Shown here: positions 35,401 to 44,103 of the stretch, one piece after another | Layout of the letters: each line of letters starts with the position of its first letter | How positions within the stretch are numbered: position 1 is the stretch's first letter | Assembly: GCF_013085465.1 (NCBI RefSeq) | Contig: NZ_CP049838.1 | Location: forward strand, 1,302,001 to 1,366,000 | Origin: Streptomyces asoensis | GTDB lineage: Bacteria > Actinomycetota > Actinomycetes > Streptomycetales > Streptomycetaceae | Reading direction: 5' to 3' | DNA length: 64,000 nt | Translations under genes and position numbers: made by a program | Notes under the pieces: generated by a model | Told to the model about the DNA's origin: nothing | What the model saw: only the letters and a program-made list of their open reading frames with translations | Databases searched by the model: none

Positions 35401-38400
35401 CTCGCGGGCCGCACCGCCCGGGTGGTGTAGTCGTGGTACATGACCCCCGCGAAGACGCCGACGTCCGCGCCGCGCAGGGCCCTCACGTCCAGGTCCGCGC
35501 GTTCGAGGACCTCCCAGGAGGTCTCCAGGAGGAGCCGCTGCTGGGGGTCCATCGCCACCGCCTCGCGCGGGGAGATCCCGAAGAACTCGGCGTCGAAGCC
35601 GGCCACGTCGTCGAGGAAGCCGCCCTGCGTGACGTACGACTTTCCGGCGGCGTCGGGGTCGGGGTCGTACAGCTCCTCCAGGTTCCAGCCCCGGTCGGAC
35701 GGGAACGGGGAGCGGCCGTCGGCGCCGTCGGCGACCAGACGCCACAGGTCCTCGGGTGACGTGACGCCGCCCGGCAGCCGGCAGCCCATCGAGACGATGG
35801 CGATCGGCTCGTCGGAGACCGCGGCGGGGGCGGGCCGGGCCGGGTCGGCGGTCTCGCCGTAGACCTCCTCCAGCAGCCGGTGCGCCAGGGCTTCGGGGGT
35901 GGGGTGGTCGAAGGCGCTGGTGGCGGGGAGCCGCAGTCCGGTGGCGGTGCTGAGCCGGTCGCGCAGGGCCACGACCATCACGGAGGTGAACCCCAGGTCC
36001 TTGAAGGCCCGGTCGGCCGGGACGTCCTCGGTGCCGGTGCGTCCGAGGACCGCGGCGGCCTCGGTGCGCACCAGCCGCAGCAGGATTTCCTCCTGCTCCT
36101 CGGCGGGCAGGCTCTCCAGTCGGCCGCGCAGCTCCGAGGTCTCGGCGCGCGCCTCCTGAGCCGTGGTGTCGATCAGTCCGCGCAACGGTGCGGGGACCGG
36201 GCCGGTGAGCAGGGCGGCGTTGTCGAGGCGCATCGCGATGAACGCGGCCTCGCCGGCGGCGTGCGCGGCGTCGAACATCACCAGGGCTTGCTGTTCGGTG
36301 AGTTCGCCCGCCGCGAAGGGTACGGCGCTCTCGACCGCGCCGTCCTTCCAGGGGCCCCAGGCCAGGGACAACGCGGGCAGGCCGTGGGCGCGCCGGTGCT
36401 GGGCCAGCGCCTCCAGCGCGGCGCTCTCGGCTGCGATGTCGCCGGCGCCGGGGGCGCCCAGGACTCCCAGGGGAGAGGAGCACAGGACGAAGGCGGCCAG
36501 GTCGCGGTCGGCGGTCAGGTCGTGCAGGGCGTGCGCCGCGGCGGACACGGTGCCGGTTCCGGTGATCTCCTCCGCGTGCACCACGGCCGTCAGCGGCGGT
36601 CGGCCACCGTCCGCGAGCAGCTCGGCGAGCGCGGCGCGGTCGCCCGTGTCGCACGCGACTGCGGTGGCGCGGGCGCCGGCCCCGGCGAGTTCGGCGCACA
36701 GCGTCTGTACGCTCTCGTCGCCGTGTCCGGGGGTGAAGCCCAGCAGCAGGTGGTGGGCGTCGTGCGCGGTCACGAGGTGGCGTGCGAGCGCGGCTCCCTG
36801 GGCGGTGGCGGCGCCGGTGACCAGGACCGTCCCGTCGGGGTCGAGCAGCGGAAGCGGCTGCTCCTCGCGGTCCATGGAGACGCGGGCGAAGCGCGGCAGC
36901 AGGGCGACACCGGAGCGGATGGCGAACTGCGGTTCACCGACGTTCACGGCGGCGGCCAGGGAGCGCGCGCCGTCCTCGCCGAGACCGTCGCTGTCGAGGT
37001 CGGCGAGCACGAGTCTGCCCGGGTGCTCGGTCTGTAGCGCGCGGACCAGGCCCCACAGCGGGGTGTGCGCGGGGTCCTGTACGTCCTCGCCGTCGCCGGC
37101 GGCCACGGCGCGCCGGGTGAGGATCACGAGCGTGACGTTCTCGTTGCGGTCGTCGGCCAGCCAGTCCTGTAGGGACGCGACGAACTCCTCGATGCCCGCC
37201 CCGGCGTCGTAGGCGGTCCGGTCCGTGAGGAGGACGCCGGTGCCGCCCCGGGCGGCCGTGCGGGCGGCGGCCGGGTCGGTGTGGACCTCGCACGGTACGC
37301 CGGCGTCCTGAAGGGCGGCGGCCAGGCCGAGCGAGTCGGAGCCCGCCAGCGCCCAGTCGCCCGGCTCGCCCGGGGCTCCGCCCAGGGAGAGCGGGGAGCT
37401 GGGTATCCAGTCGACGCGGAACAGCGAGTCGTACAGGCCGCTGCTGGTGGCGCGCAGCCGGGCGGGCGTCTCCAGCAGCCGATGCCGCACGATCTTGCCC
37501 GAGGCGGTGCGTGGGATCGCCTCGATCTCGTACAGCTCTTCGGGCACCTTGAAGTAGGAGAGGCGGTCGCGGCACTCGGTGAACAGCCGTTCCGTGTCCG
37601 GTCCCTGAGAGCCGGGGACGATGAACGCGACCGGTACCTCGCCCAGCACGTCGTGCGGCTTGCCGACCACCGCGACGTCGGCGACGCCCGGGACGGTGCG
37701 CAGGACCTCCTCCACCTCTCCCGGATGGATGTTCTCCCCGGCGCGGATGATCAGTTCCTTCCGGCGGCCGGTGATCGTGAAGTAGCCGGCCTCGTCACGG
37801 CGGGCCAGGTCGCCGGTGCGGTACCAGCCGTCGTGGAAGGCGGCCGCGGTGGCTTCGGGCTGGTTGTGGTACCCGGCCATGACACTCGGCCCGCGCACCC
37901 ACACCTCGCCCTCCTGGCCGTCGGCGACGTCCTCGCCGGTCCGCGTGTCCACCAGGCGTACGCCCAGACCCACCACCGGCAGGCCGCAGGAGCCCTCGGC
38001 GCGGGCACCCGAGGGCCAGTTGACGGTGATGGAGCCGCAGGTCTCGGTGGAGCCGTAGGCGTCGATGAGGGGAACGCCGAAGACACGCTCGAACGACCGG
38101 CGCAACGATGCCGTGGTGACCGCGCCACCCACCAGGGCCACACGCAGCTGTGGAGCGGTGAAGCCGCGGTCGCGGGCCGCGTCGAGCAGATAGTGCAGCA
38201 GAGTGGGCACGCCGGCCAGGAAGGTGGCGCGCTCCTCGTCCAGGGCGGTCAGCACGTCCTCAGCCGACAGACCGTCGACGATGCGGGCGCTGGCGCCCAC
38301 GGCCACCACGGAGAGCACGCAGGCGATGTGCGAGAGGCTGTGAAAGAGAGGCAGAGGCCACACGACGCGGTCCTCGGGGCCGAGCCCGGGCACCGGCACA

Positions 38401-38993
38401 TAGCAGGCGGCCACCGACCACAGGCAGTTGCGCTGGGTGGAGAGCACGCCCTTGGGCCTGCCGGTGGTGCCCGAGGTGTAGAGCATCCACGCCAGATCGT
38501 CGAGACCGAGGTCATCACGGGCCGGCGTGGCGGGTTCCCGGGTCACGAACGGTTCGTATGGCAGGAAGCCCGACGGCACCGGCCCGTCGCCGACCAGGAC
38601 GACCGTGAGGTGCGGACGGTCCGGAAGCAGGCGCCGCAGCTGTTCCACATGCGGGTGGTCGGTGATGACGATCCGGGCGCCGCTGTCGTCAAGGACGTGC
38701 GCGAGTTCCGCGTCACTGCTCTGCGGGTTGACGGGGACTCCGATGGCACTGGCCCGGGTGATCGCATAGTAACTCTCGACGATCTCGACGCGGTTGCCCA
38801 GGCAGATGGCCGCACGGTCGCCCGGTTGCAGCCGCAACTCCGCCAGGTGTCCGGCCAGTCGTCGGGTCCGCGACTCCAGGTCGGTGTAGCTGACGCTCCG
38901 TCGGGCGTCCCGGTAGGCGATCTTGGCACCGAATTGCCGGGCCTGGTGGACCAGCAGCTCGGGAAGCGGCCGGATCAGCTCCGTGCGCAACAT
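29496..38993 (-). CDS. Type I polyketide synthase: AHBA loading module and extension module 1
   Basis: 3165 residues from ATG 38991-38993 ([14 protein letters not shown], with GGAGGG upstream). A longer in-frame start at 39110 is rejected because the extra 39 residues look non-coding. The first 505 residues are an acyl-CoA-ligase-type adenylation domain ([11 protein letters not shown] near 171, [15 protein letters not shown] near 495). Such domains load AHBA in rifamycin-type synthases. Residues about 520-930 are a degenerate KR whose catalytic Tyr is replaced (GDIAAE for NYAAAN). The loading ACP Ser is near 1003. Module 1: KS Cys near 1230, AT GHSIG near 1690 with HAFH (malonyl), [13 protein letters not shown] near 1994, ER with an [10 protein letters not shown] nucleotide site (about 2430-2720), KR near 2730 (VDD, B-type), ACP near 3045, then a docking tail. 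Full reduction would give the aryl-CH2-CH2 unit of ansatrienins. First gene of the PKS operon. Confidence 0.95.
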   Translation of the reverse strand: MLRTELIRPLPELLVHQARQFGAKIAYRDARRSVSYTDLESRTRRLAGHLAELRLQPGDRAAICLGNRVEIVESYYAITRASAIGVPVNPQSSDAELAHVLDDSGARIVITDHPHVEQLRRLLPDRPHLTVVLVGDGPVPSGFLPYEPFVTREPATPARDDLGLDDLAWMLYTSGTTGRPKGVLSTQRNCLWSVAACYVPVPGLGPEDRVVWPLPLFHSLSHIACVLSVVAVGASARIVDGLSAEDVLTALDEERATFLAGVPTLLHYLLDAARDRGFTAPQLRVALVGGAVTTASLRRSFERVFGVPLIDAYGSTETCGSITVNWPSGARAEGSCGLPVVGLGVRLVDTRTGEDVADGQEGEVWVRGPSVMAGYHNQPEATAAAFHDGWYRTGDLARRDEAGYFTITGRRKELIIRAGENIHPGEVEEVLRTVPGVADVAVVGKPHDVLGEVPVAFIVPGSQGPDTERLFTECRDRLSYFKVPEELYEIEAIPRTASGKIVRHRLLETPARLRATSSGLYDSLFRVDWIPSSPLSLGGAPGEPGDWALAGSDSLGLAAALQDAGVPCEVHTDPAAARTAARGGTGVLLTDRTAYDAGAGIEEFVASLQDWLADDRNENVTLVILTRRAVAAGDGEDVQDPAHTPLWGLVRALQTEHPGRLVLADLDSDGLGEDGARSLAAAVNVGEPQFAIRSGVALLPRFARVSMDREEQPLPLLDPDGTVLVTGAATAQGAALARHLVTAHDAHHLLLGFTPGHGDESVQTLCAELAGAGARATAVACDTGDRAALAELLADGGRPPLTAVVHAEEITGTGTVSAAAHALHDLTADRDLAAFVLCSSPLGVLGAPGAGDIAAESAALEALAQHRRAHGLPALSLAWGPWKDGAVESAVPFAAGELTEQQALVMFDAAHAAGEAAFIAMRLDNAALLTGPVPAPLRGLIDTTAQEARAETSELRGRLESLPAEEQEEILLRLVRTEAAAVLGRTGTEDVPADRAFKDLGFTSVMVVALRDRLSTATGLRLPATSAFDHPTPEALAHRLLEEVYGETADPARPAPAAVSDEPIAIVSMGCRLPGGVTSPEDLWRLVADGADGRSPFPSDRGWNLEELYDPDPDAAGKSYVTQGGFLDDVAGFDAEFFGISPREAVAMDPQQRLLLETSWEVLERADLDVRALRGADVGVFAGVMYHDYTTRAVRPAREIEGYLGVGGAGSVVSGRVSYTFGFEGPAVTVDTACSSSLVALHLAAQALRAGECSLALAGGVAVMATPGSFVEFSRQRGLAPDGRCKAFAAAADGTGWSEGVALLLLERLSDARRNGHEVLAVVRGSAINQDGASNGLTAPNGPSQQRVIRQALANADLTPADVDAVEAHGTGTSLGDPIEAQALLATYGQERPGDGHPLWLGSLKSNIGHAQAAAGAAGVIKMVQAMRHGVLPRTLHVDAPTPEVDWTRGAVQLLTEPRPWPETGRPRRAGVSSFGISGTNAHVVLEQPTEDPATTPADGPDPADTAERALPDGLVPLVLSAKSPQALRAQAGRVAALLDAEPAPALADVALTLSGRSAFEHRTVVVARSADEARDALAALAAGDGTTGTATDGKLAVVFSGQGAQRPGTGRDLYASFPVYARAFDEVCTTLDRRLDRPLRDVVLAEPGTPDADLLDRTAYTQAALFAVGVALYRLVESWGVRPDLVAGHSIGELAAAHVAGVWSLEDAAVLVAARGAMMQRLPEGGAMIAVQATEDEVVAELTEGVAVAALNGPEAVVLSGDAPAVEAVAAVLAARGRKTKRLRVSHAFHSPRMEPMLDAFHEVAAQLSFHTPALPVVSNLTGSLADPAQLCSPEYWVRHVRGTVRFADGLRTLREQGVTTVLELGPGGVLTAMAQDCLPEAVDCVAALRDGRPEPATLLAAVARAHTRGARVDWPSLFAGSGASGTVVPTYAFQHRRYWLDAAPGAGDLGAAGITAAGHPLLTAAVELPEADAVTFTGRLSRADRPWLADHAVDGTVLLAGTALVEMAVRAGDEVGHGAVRELVLAAPLVLPADGAVRIRVHVGAPDETGDRPVSVHSRPDGDDGAWTRHANGALTRTNPGDAPGIDTTPWPPPNATAVPVTDFYRQRAEAGYEYGPAFQGLRAVWTDGEEVFAEIALDDEHHDDADLFGLHPALFDAALHPSAFGGVAEPGEGRRLLPFAWNGVRLHASGAKALRVRLTPAGESGVSLRITDATGAPIVDVDSLVLRPVAAEHLRPATEAGHESLFRTTWTALPVTARADVPHGIRALDATGDGTSAEDVRALADRVLGDLQAFLAEPGDDTSRLLVVTRGAVAVLDGESVTDPAAAAVWGLVRSAQAEHPDRFLLADIDGHDASRDALTGLLVVAAAMEESQFAVRDGEVSVPRLVRAAAVGLTVPEGAGTWHLDTTGPGTLENLALVPNAASGPPAPGQVRVAVRAAGMNFRDVMIALDMYPGRAAIGGEGAGIVLETGPGVTGLAPGDRVMGLFPGGAFGPEAVTDHRRLVRVPEGWTFAQAAAAPIAFLTALYGLRDLAGVRPGETVLVHAAAGGVGMAAVQVARHLGAEVYGTASPGKWDTLRARGLDDAHLANSRTTDFEQDFLDATDGRGVDVVLDALAGEFVDASLRLLPRGGRFLEMGKTDIRDATEVAERHPGVEYRAYDLAEADDDRIRELLDELVGLFDRGTLTPLPVTAWDVRHAPDAFRHLSRARHTGKAVLTLPRRPDPDGTVLVTGGTGSLGALVARHLVTEHGARNLLLTSRRGPDAPGARELTAELTALGATVRVEACDAADRDALALLLDSVPATAPLTAVVHTAGVVDDGVLAALTPQRMATVLRPKADAALNLHELTRDLDLAAWVLFSSAAGVLGNPGQANYAAANSFLDGLARVRSAEGLPAVSLAWGLWSHASGMTSTLAETDRRRTERDGMLGLTAEEGLALLDTALTAGEPALVPTRLDLSVLRDRAASGGLPPMLRALVRAPRRAATAGTTPQRTLAERLAGLPAEEKAALVLDVVLKEAATVLGHLDASLVVPDRAFKEAGFDSLTAVELRNRLGRAAGTRLPTTAVFDYPAPTALADYLLKALDQESDPVAARLDALEAALDALLAEELEHSGIHSRLRFLGSRLEEAALKSGPDESGDRTRHLEAATADDVYAFIDNELGLG

Positions 38994-39334
38994 GTGTCGC
39001 CATCCCTCCGGGGCGAGAGCAGACGGGCAGTCCGCAAGGGCAGACGCCCTACCCGGCACAGTCTTGTCATCCGACGCTCCTCCACACCCCCTCATCACCC
39101 CCCTACTCATCCCTATCTTGAAGAGTGACCAGAATTAATAAGCAGGGGTTGGAGCGGCGGGCCGACGGCATTAAGCTCCATCGCCGTACTGACAGTCATC
39201 GCGTTATTGGCTGTCGGCCCGAAATACACCATGAGCGGCCATCGCATTTCCGTCAGTGCCCTGGGAGCGGGATCTATTTTTCCCGGAAGCCTTCTTGCGA
39301 CGGCGGGACGGCAGAGAAAGGGACACACACGGAC
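38994..39334. promoter_or_regulatory. Divergent promoter region between the PKS operon and aminoDHQ synthase gene
   Basis: This 341-bp non-coding stretch separates two divergently transcribed units. On the minus strand it contains the triple G-tract element (39087-39113). A weak -10-like TAGGGC lies at 39046-39051, but no good -35 goes with it. An imperfect inverted repeat GACAG/CTGTC (about 39190-39214) sits in the upstream region of the + strand gene. I could not fix a confident + strand promoter. The AT-rich run GAATTAATAA near 39130 stands out from the GC-rich surroundings. Confidence 0.55.
39087..39113 (-). promoter_or_regulatory. Triple G-tract element upstream of the PKS operon (candidate activator site)
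   Basis: On the minus strand three G-runs are centred near 39112, 39100 and 39089, spaced 11-12 bp, about one helical turn. The core reads TAGGGGGGTGATGAGGGG. The copy upstream of AHBA synthase reads TAGGGGGGTCACCAGGGG, a match at 15 of 18 positions. It lies about 95-120 bp upstream of the loading-module start codon. The role is inferred from position and recurrence only. Confidence 0.5.
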
Positions 39335-40372
39335 ATGACGAATTCGGCACCCCATCACACCCGTATCCGGGTGGAACTCGGCGACCGCTCCTATCCCGTC
39401 GACATCGGACCCGGGGTGCGGCACTCGCTGTCCGGGATCGTCGAGCGGATGGGAGCGCGGCGCGCGGCGGTGGTCTCGGCTCGGCCGGACGCCTGGATTC
39501 CCGACCCCGGCGTGCCCTCGCTGGTCCTGCGAGCCCGTGACGGCGAGAGGGACAAGACGCTCGGCACGGTCGAATCGCTGTGCCGGGAGTTCGTGCGTTT
39601 CGGCCTGACCCGTGACGATGTCGTCGTCTCGGTCGGCGGCGGCACCACGACGGACGTCGTGGGTCTCGCCGCCGCCCTCTTCCACCGCGGGGTGCCCGTG
39701 GTACATCTTCCGACCACGCTGCTCGCGCAGGTGGACGCCAGCGTCGGCGGCAAGACCGCGGTGAACACACCCGAGGGCAAGAACCTCATCGGCGCCTACT
39801 GGCAGCCCAGTGCGGTGCTGTGCGACACCGACTACCTGGAGACCCTGCCCGAGCGGGAGATGCTCAACGGCTACGGGGAGATCGCCCGCTGCCACTTCAT
39901 CGGCGCCGGCGACCTGCGGGAGCTGCCGCTGCCGGAGCAGATCGCGGCGAGTGTGGCGCGCAAGGCACAGATCGTGTCCGCCGACGAGCGCGACACCGGC
40001 CTGCGCCACCTGCTCAACTACGGCCACACCATGGGCCACGCGTTGGAGCTGGCCACGGACTTCCGGCTGCGGCACGGCGAAGCGGTGGCGATCGGCACCG
40101 TGTTCGCGGGGCGGCTCGCCCGGGCCATGGACCGGATCGACGGGCAGCGGGCGGCGGAGCACCTGGAAGTGGTGCGTCACTACGGGCTGCCCCACGAGCT
40201 GCCCGCGGACGTCGCTCCGGCCCGGCTGATCGAACTCGTACGGCTGGACAAGAAGGCGATGTCGGGGCTGACCTTCGTGCTGGACGGCAAGGACGGCGCC
40301 GAGTTGGTGCCTGATCTGCCGGAGGACGTCGTCGCGCGGGTGCTGGCGGAGATGCCGCGCGCGGCGGCCTGA
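39335..40372 (+). CDS. rifG: 3-Amino-5-dehydroquinate (aminoDHQ) synthase, DHQ synthase family
   Basis: 345 residues; ATG at 39335 gives MTNSAPHHTRIRVELGDRSY, with AAAGGG about 12 nt upstream. Family marks are SVGGGTTTDVVG (NAD site), PTTLLAQVDASVGGKTAVN, and the NYGHTMGHALE metal-ligand region. The enzyme should cyclise aminoDAHP to aminoDHQ in the aminoshikimate route to AHBA. Where ordinary dehydroquinate synthases usually have an E-V-I-K motif, this protein has GYGEIARC, with Arg in the Lys place. This agrees with a cluster-dedicated amino variant rather than the housekeeping AroB, though I judged it by eye. It is transcribed away from the PKS operon and converges on the ROK kinase gene. 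A 38-bp tandem duplication spans its stop codon. The symbol is that of the rifamycin-cluster counterpart. Confidence 0.92.
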   Translation: MTNSAPHHTRIRVELGDRSYPVDIGPGVRHSLSGIVERMGARRAAVVSARPDAWIPDPGVPSLVLRARDGERDKTLGTVESLCREFVRFGLTRDDVVVSVGGGTTTDVVGLAAALFHRGVPVVHLPTTLLAQVDASVGGKTAVNTPEGKNLIGAYWQPSAVLCDTDYLETLPEREMLNGYGEIARCHFIGAGDLRELPLPEQIAASVARKAQIVSADERDTGLRHLLNYGHTMGHALELATDFRLRHGEAVAIGTVFAGRLARAMDRIDGQRAAEHLEVVRHYGLPHELPADVAPARLIELVRLDKKAMSGLTFVLDGKDGAELVPDLPEDVVARVLAEMPRAAA

Positions 40373-40426
40373 GAAGGGTTCGGGTGCGGATGCCGCGCGC
40401 GGCGGCCTGAGAAGGGTTCGGGTGCG
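40351..40426. repeat. 38-bp perfect tandem duplication across the aminoDHQ synthase stop codon
   Basis: Copy 1 is 40351-40388 and copy 2 is 40389-40426. Both begin GATGCCGCGCGCGGCGGCCT and include the TGA stop. The second copy lies after the stop, so it does not change the protein. It looks like a recent slippage or duplication event. Confidence 0.9.
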
Positions 40427-40474
40427 ACGGGCGGTTCGGGCCGGTCCGGGCGAGGAGTTCGTCCGGACCGGCGC

Positions 40475-40542
40475 GGACCACGTCGTTCCCGGCAGGCGGA
40501 CCACGTCGTTCCCGGCAGGCGGACCACGTCGTTCCCGGCGGC
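40475..40542. repeat. Three tandem 23-bp units between convergent genes
   Basis: The units start at 40475, 40498 and 40521, each beginning GGACCACGTCGTTCCCGGC; the third diverges at its end. The array lies between the stop codons of aminoDHQ synthase (+) and the ROK kinase (-). It may act in transcript termination for both, but I see no classical terminator hairpin with a T-run. Confidence 0.8.
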
Positions 40543-40594
40543 GGGCGGGCCGCCGCCGGCCATGAGGGCCGTCGGCCCCGTGATCCGCCCGGTC

Positions 40595-41506
40595 TCAGTT
40601 CTCCGGTGGACGGCCCTTGGCCAGCAGGACCGCCCCGTGCAGTGAGGAGAGTCCACCGAGCCGGGCGGGCTCCACGGACGGCGGTGGGAAACCGGGGCGG
40701 GCCAGTCGCGCCGTCTCCGCCCCGACCGTTTCGGTGAAGCCGGGCAGGGCGTCGGCGAATCCGCCACCGACCACGACGACTGCGGGGCGAAGCAGTTCGC
40801 CCACCCCGACAGCCGCCGCGGCCAGCGCCGCACAGCCCTCGCGTACGGCGTCGGCCGCCCAGGACGTGCCGTCGGCGAGCGCCTTCACCAGCTCGGGGAA
40901 GGTCACCTCGGTGCCGCGGGCGCGGGCCGCCCGGCGCAGTACGGCGGGGCCCGAGGCCACGGACTGCACACAGCCGCGGCGCCCGCAGTCGCACAGTTCC
41001 CCGGACCGGTCCACGATCAGGTGGCCGATCTCGCAGGAGCCCCGCGAGGGGCCGGGCAGCAGTCTGCCGCCGTGGACGATCCCGCCGCCTACACCGGTGC
41101 CGACTCCGAGATACAGCAGGTCGGGACGGCCGGCCGCTTGTGCCTCGGCGAGCGCGGCGAGGTCGCCGTCGTCGGCGCAGACCACCTCGGCGGTGCCGAA
41201 GACCTCGCGCAGCGCGCCGCCGAGGTCGAGGCCGGTCCAGCCCGGGCGGTTGGGCCAGGCGGTGACGACGCCCGCCGCGTCCAGGGTGGCGGGCATCGCC
41301 ACGCCGACGCCCGCCCACTCGTCCGGGGCGACGGCGCACAGCTCCCGGATCTGCCGGGCGAGCAGGTCCAGGTCCGCCGCCGCGTGCACGGGCCCGTCGG
41401 GGGCCCGCGGCCACCGGAAGCCGGCCTCGCGCACGGTGCCGTCCGTGTGCTCCGCACGCAGGGCGACCTTCGTGCCGCCCACGTCGATGCCCAGGTGGTA
41501 GGGGAT
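40595..41506 (-). CDS. rifN: ROK-family sugar kinase (kanosamine/glucose kinase type)
   Basis: About 303 residues. It has the N-terminal phosphate-binding motif GIDVGGTK, GVGTGVGGGIV, the EIGH loop and the ROK zinc motif CDCGRRGC, followed by VQ where many members have VE. In AHBA clusters a kinase of this kind makes kanosamine-6-phosphate, which feeds aminoDAHP formation. The start is uncertain. The first standard start is GTG 41480-41482, but it is itself the Val of DVGGTK and would remove the conserved Asp. Upstream in frame are CTG 41492-41494 and ATC 41504-41506, and a strong GGGAGG sits 5 nt before the ATC. I give the ATC as 5' end because it restores the motif. It is last in the operon dehydroquinase-GNAT-peptide synthetase-kinase, 18 bp after the peptide synthetase stop. 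The symbol is that of the rifamycin-cluster counterpart. Confidence 0.85.
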   Translation of the reverse strand: MPYHLGIDVGGTKVALRAEHTDGTVREAGFRWPRAPDGPVHAAADLDLLARQIRELCAVAPDEWAGVGVAMPATLDAAGVVTAWPNRPGWTGLDLGGALREVFGTAEVVCADDGDLAALAEAQAAGRPDLLYLGVGTGVGGGIVHGGRLLPGPSRGSCEIGHLIVDRSGELCDCGRRGCVQSVASGPAVLRRAARARGTEVTFPELVKALADGTSWAADAVREGCAALAAAAVGVGELLRPAVVVVGGGFADALPGFTETVGAETARLARPGFPPPSVEPARLGGLSSLHGAVLLAKGRPPEN

Positions 41507-41524
41507 GGCTGCCTCCCGGCCGGG

Positions 41525-44059
41525 TCAGTCCCTGAGGTGGTCGGTGACGATCTCCGCGACCTGGCGGAGCACGCGGGGGCTGCTGAGCATCTCCTCGTGG
41601 CCGCAGCCCAGTTCGTGTCGCACGATCTCGCCCGCGACGTACGGCGCCCAGGCCTCGCTGGAGGCCGCTTCGGCCACCGGGCTGGGATCGGCCGCGAACA
41701 GGTGCATGGCGCCGCTGTACTTCTCGGGCGTGTGGGCCTTCCAGGCGCCGAGGTCGGTCAGCATGGTCTCGACGAAGGTCTCGGCCGCGCTCTTCCTGCC
41801 GCGCCAGGCGTAGTTCGTCGCCATGTCGGCGAACTCGGCGACGTCCTCGTACGTGAGCGGGCGCTCGTATTCGGCGAGGTCCTTGCCGTTGATCAGCAGG
41901 ATCAGTTCGATCAGGCCCTGCTCGTCACGGTCTTCCTTGTCCGTGATGTGCGGGTTGGTGTTGAACACGCCGAGGAACTCGATCTCCTCACCGCGTTCTT
42001 GGAACTCGGCGGCGACGGCGTGGGCGAGGATGCCTCCGAAGGACCAGCCGAGAATGCGGTACGGGCCCTCGGGCTGCACGCCGCTGATGCGGTCCGCGTA
42101 GTCCGCCGCCATGGCCGCGATGCTGTCGACGGGGGTGTCCAACTCCTGGAAGGTGTGCGACTGGAGGCCGTAGAGGGGGTACTCCAGGCTGAAATGCTGG
42201 GCGAGCACTCCGTAGCACCAGGCGGTGCCGCCGAGGTGACGCATGCAGAACAGCGGACGTGCCGAGCCCTTGGTCATCAGCGGCAGCAGTACGTCGAAGG
42301 AGTCCTGCGGCTCCTCACCCGTCAGCCGCCGGGACAGCTCGGCCGGCGTCGGGGCCTCCACCAGCAACCGGATCGACAGCTCCAATTGCATCTCGGAGCG
42401 CACCCGGGCCAGCAGCCGTGCCGCGAGCACCGAGGAGCCGCCGAGGTCGAAGAAGCTGTCGCGTGGTCCGACCTGCTCCACACCGAGCACCTCGGCGAAG
42501 AGCCGGCTGAGGAGCAGTTCCGACTGCGTGAGGTGCGTCTCCACCATCGCCGTCTGCGCGACGACCGGGGCCGGCAGCGCCTTGCGGTCGAGCTTGCCGT
42601 TGGGGGTGAGCGGGAACTCCTCCAGGGCCACCACGGCGGACGGCACCATGTACAGGGGCAGTGTGTCCGCCACGAATTTCCGCAGCTCCTTGGTGTCGGG
42701 CACACGGCCGGGGGCGGCTGTCACGTAGGCCACGAGGCGGCGGTCGCCGGGCCGGTCCTCGCGGACCGTCGCGGCCGCCTGGTCGATGTCCCCGGACCGC
42801 TCCAGGACGGCCTCGATCTCGCCGAGTTCCATCCGGAAGCCATGCAGCTTCACCTGGTGGTCGGCACGGCCGACGTACTCCAGGTCGCCGTCCGGGCGCA
42901 GCCGCACCACATCGCCCGTGCGGTACATCAGGGCGCTGCCGTCACCGAAACGGTCGGGCAGGAAGCGCTCGGCGGTCAGCTCCGGCCGGTTGAGGTAGCC
43001 GCGGGCCACTCCCGCGCCGGCGATGAACAGCTCACCCTCGGTGCCGGCTTCGACGGGCACCAGTTCCTCGTCGAGGACGTACAGCCGGGTGTTGCGCAGC
43101 GGCTTGCCGATGACGGCGGCGTCCTCGGGACCGGTGACCGGGTGGACCGTGGACCACACGGTGGTCTCCGTGGGCCCGTACCACTGGACGACCTCGGCAC
43201 CGAGGTCGAGCAGCGCCGCCGCCAGCTTCTCCGACAGCGCCTCGCCGCCGATGAGGATGCGCAGGCCGCGCAGCGCCTCGGGGCTGACGGTGGCCAGCAT
43301 GTTCCAGTGAGTGGGGGTGGCCTGGGCGGTGCCGATCTCCCCGCGGACGATCAGGTCGCCCAGCGCCTGAGGGTCCTGCCCGGTGGCACGTGGCGCGATG
43401 ACCGCGCGGGCACCGGTGTAGTACGGCAGGAACAGCTCGGGCACCGACATGTCGAAGGTGGCGGTGGTGACCGACAGCATGCGGTCACCAGGTCCCATGG
43501 CCAGCCGCTCCCGCATCGCCTCCAGCAGGTTGTGCAGGGCACGCACGGGGATCTCGACGCCCTTGGGAGTGCCGGTGGAGCCCGAGGTGTAGATGACGTA
43601 CGCGAGGTCCTCGGGCCGCGGCGGGGCGGCCCGTTCGGCGTCCGTCAGATGTCCGGCGGGCAGTTCGGCGAGGGTCGCGGCCGTCGCGGGGTCGTCCAGC
43701 ACGACGCGGGGAACACCCACGTCGGTGCGGTCGGCGTCGATGCGGGTCGACGTCAGCAGGGCGACCGGAGCGGCGTCGCGGACCTGGAAGGCCACGCGCT
43801 CGGCGGGGTGTTCCGGGTCCAACGCCAGGTAGGCTCCGCCCGCCTTCAGCACCGCCAGCAGTGCCACCAGCAGGTCCGTTGAACGTGGCAGCATCACCGC
43901 GACGACGCGGTCGGGCCCCACACCCCGGGCGACCAGGTGGCGGGCGAGCCGGTTGGCCTGCTCGTGCGCCTCCCGGTATGTGAGCTCCACGCCCTCGCAT
44001 TCGAGGGCCGTGAGGTCCGGAACGGAGTCGGCCCGCTCCTCCAGCGCGTTCACCAGCAT
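41525..44059 (-). CDS. Single-module peptide synthetase A-PCP-TE, proposed to load and transfer alanine
   Basis: 844 residues from ATG 44057-44059 (MLVNALEERADS) with GGAGGGG 5 nt upstream. The adenylation domain has VIYTSGSTGTPKGV, FDMSVPELF, QWYGPTETTVW, MYRTGDVVRLRPDG and NGKLDRKAL. The carrier domain has FFDLGGSSVLAARLL. The type I thioesterase has GWSFGGILAHAVA. There is no condensation domain and no epimerase, so it cannot make a peptide bond in the usual way. A partial specificity reading starts Asp-Met-Pro and ends near Trp-Val-Trp; I do not recognise it, so alanine is inferred from context. I recall a report that a modular peptide synthetase performs D-alanylation in ansatrienin biosynthesis; without an E domain, D-Ala itself would be the substrate. 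The TE probably delivers the alanyl group to the ansa-ring hydroxyl left by module 4. Confidence 0.9.
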   Translation of the reverse strand: MLVNALEERADSVPDLTALECEGVELTYREAHEQANRLARHLVARGVGPDRVVAVMLPRSTDLLVALLAVLKAGGAYLALDPEHPAERVAFQVRDAAPVALLTSTRIDADRTDVGVPRVVLDDPATAATLAELPAGHLTDAERAAPPRPEDLAYVIYTSGSTGTPKGVEIPVRALHNLLEAMRERLAMGPGDRMLSVTTATFDMSVPELFLPYYTGARAVIAPRATGQDPQALGDLIVRGEIGTAQATPTHWNMLATVSPEALRGLRILIGGEALSEKLAAALLDLGAEVVQWYGPTETTVWSTVHPVTGPEDAAVIGKPLRNTRLYVLDEELVPVEAGTEGELFIAGAGVARGYLNRPELTAERFLPDRFGDGSALMYRTGDVVRLRPDGDLEYVGRADHQVKLHGFRMELGEIEAVLERSGDIDQAAATVREDRPGDRRLVAYVTAAPGRVPDTKELRKFVADTLPLYMVPSAVVALEEFPLTPNGKLDRKALPAPVVAQTAMVETHLTQSELLLSRLFAEVLGVEQVGPRDSFFDLGGSSVLAARLLARVRSEMQLELSIRLLVEAPTPAELSRRLTGEEPQDSFDVLLPLMTKGSARPLFCMRHLGGTAWCYGVLAQHFSLEYPLYGLQSHTFQELDTPVDSIAAMAADYADRISGVQPEGPYRILGWSFGGILAHAVAAEFQERGEEIEFLGVFNTNPHITDKEDRDEQGLIELILLINGKDLAEYERPLTYEDVAEFADMATNYAWRGRKSAAETFVETMLTDLGAWKAHTPEKYSGAMHLFAADPSPVAEAASSEAWAPYVAGEIVRHELGCGHEEMLSSPRVLRQVAEIVTDHLRD

Positions 44060-44103
44060 GTTCCCCTCCACAGGGCTCGTACGGATTCTCGCCGCGGTGC
44101 CGC

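Noticed and set aside
29916..35759. Very long open frames on the + strand opposite the PKS genes (this one 1947 codons; others at 957-3161, 8079-11339, 24068-25786)
   Set aside because: They are antisense shadows of GC-rich PKS genes, rich in Arg, His and Gly, without motifs or ribosome sites, and they repeat exactly where the PKS modules repeat.
38994..39110. Longer start for the loading-module PKS at 39110
   Set aside because: The extra 39 residues have no family similarity and would overlap the region carrying the G-tract element; ATG 38991-38993 has a good ribosome site and fits the family N-terminus.
1..39110. Naphthomycin-, rifamycin- or geldanamycin-type product
   Set aside because: Those need different module patterns and do not use a cyclohexanecarbonyl side chain. 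The AT and reduction pattern here and the ChcA-like operon fit ansatrienin-type compounds better.
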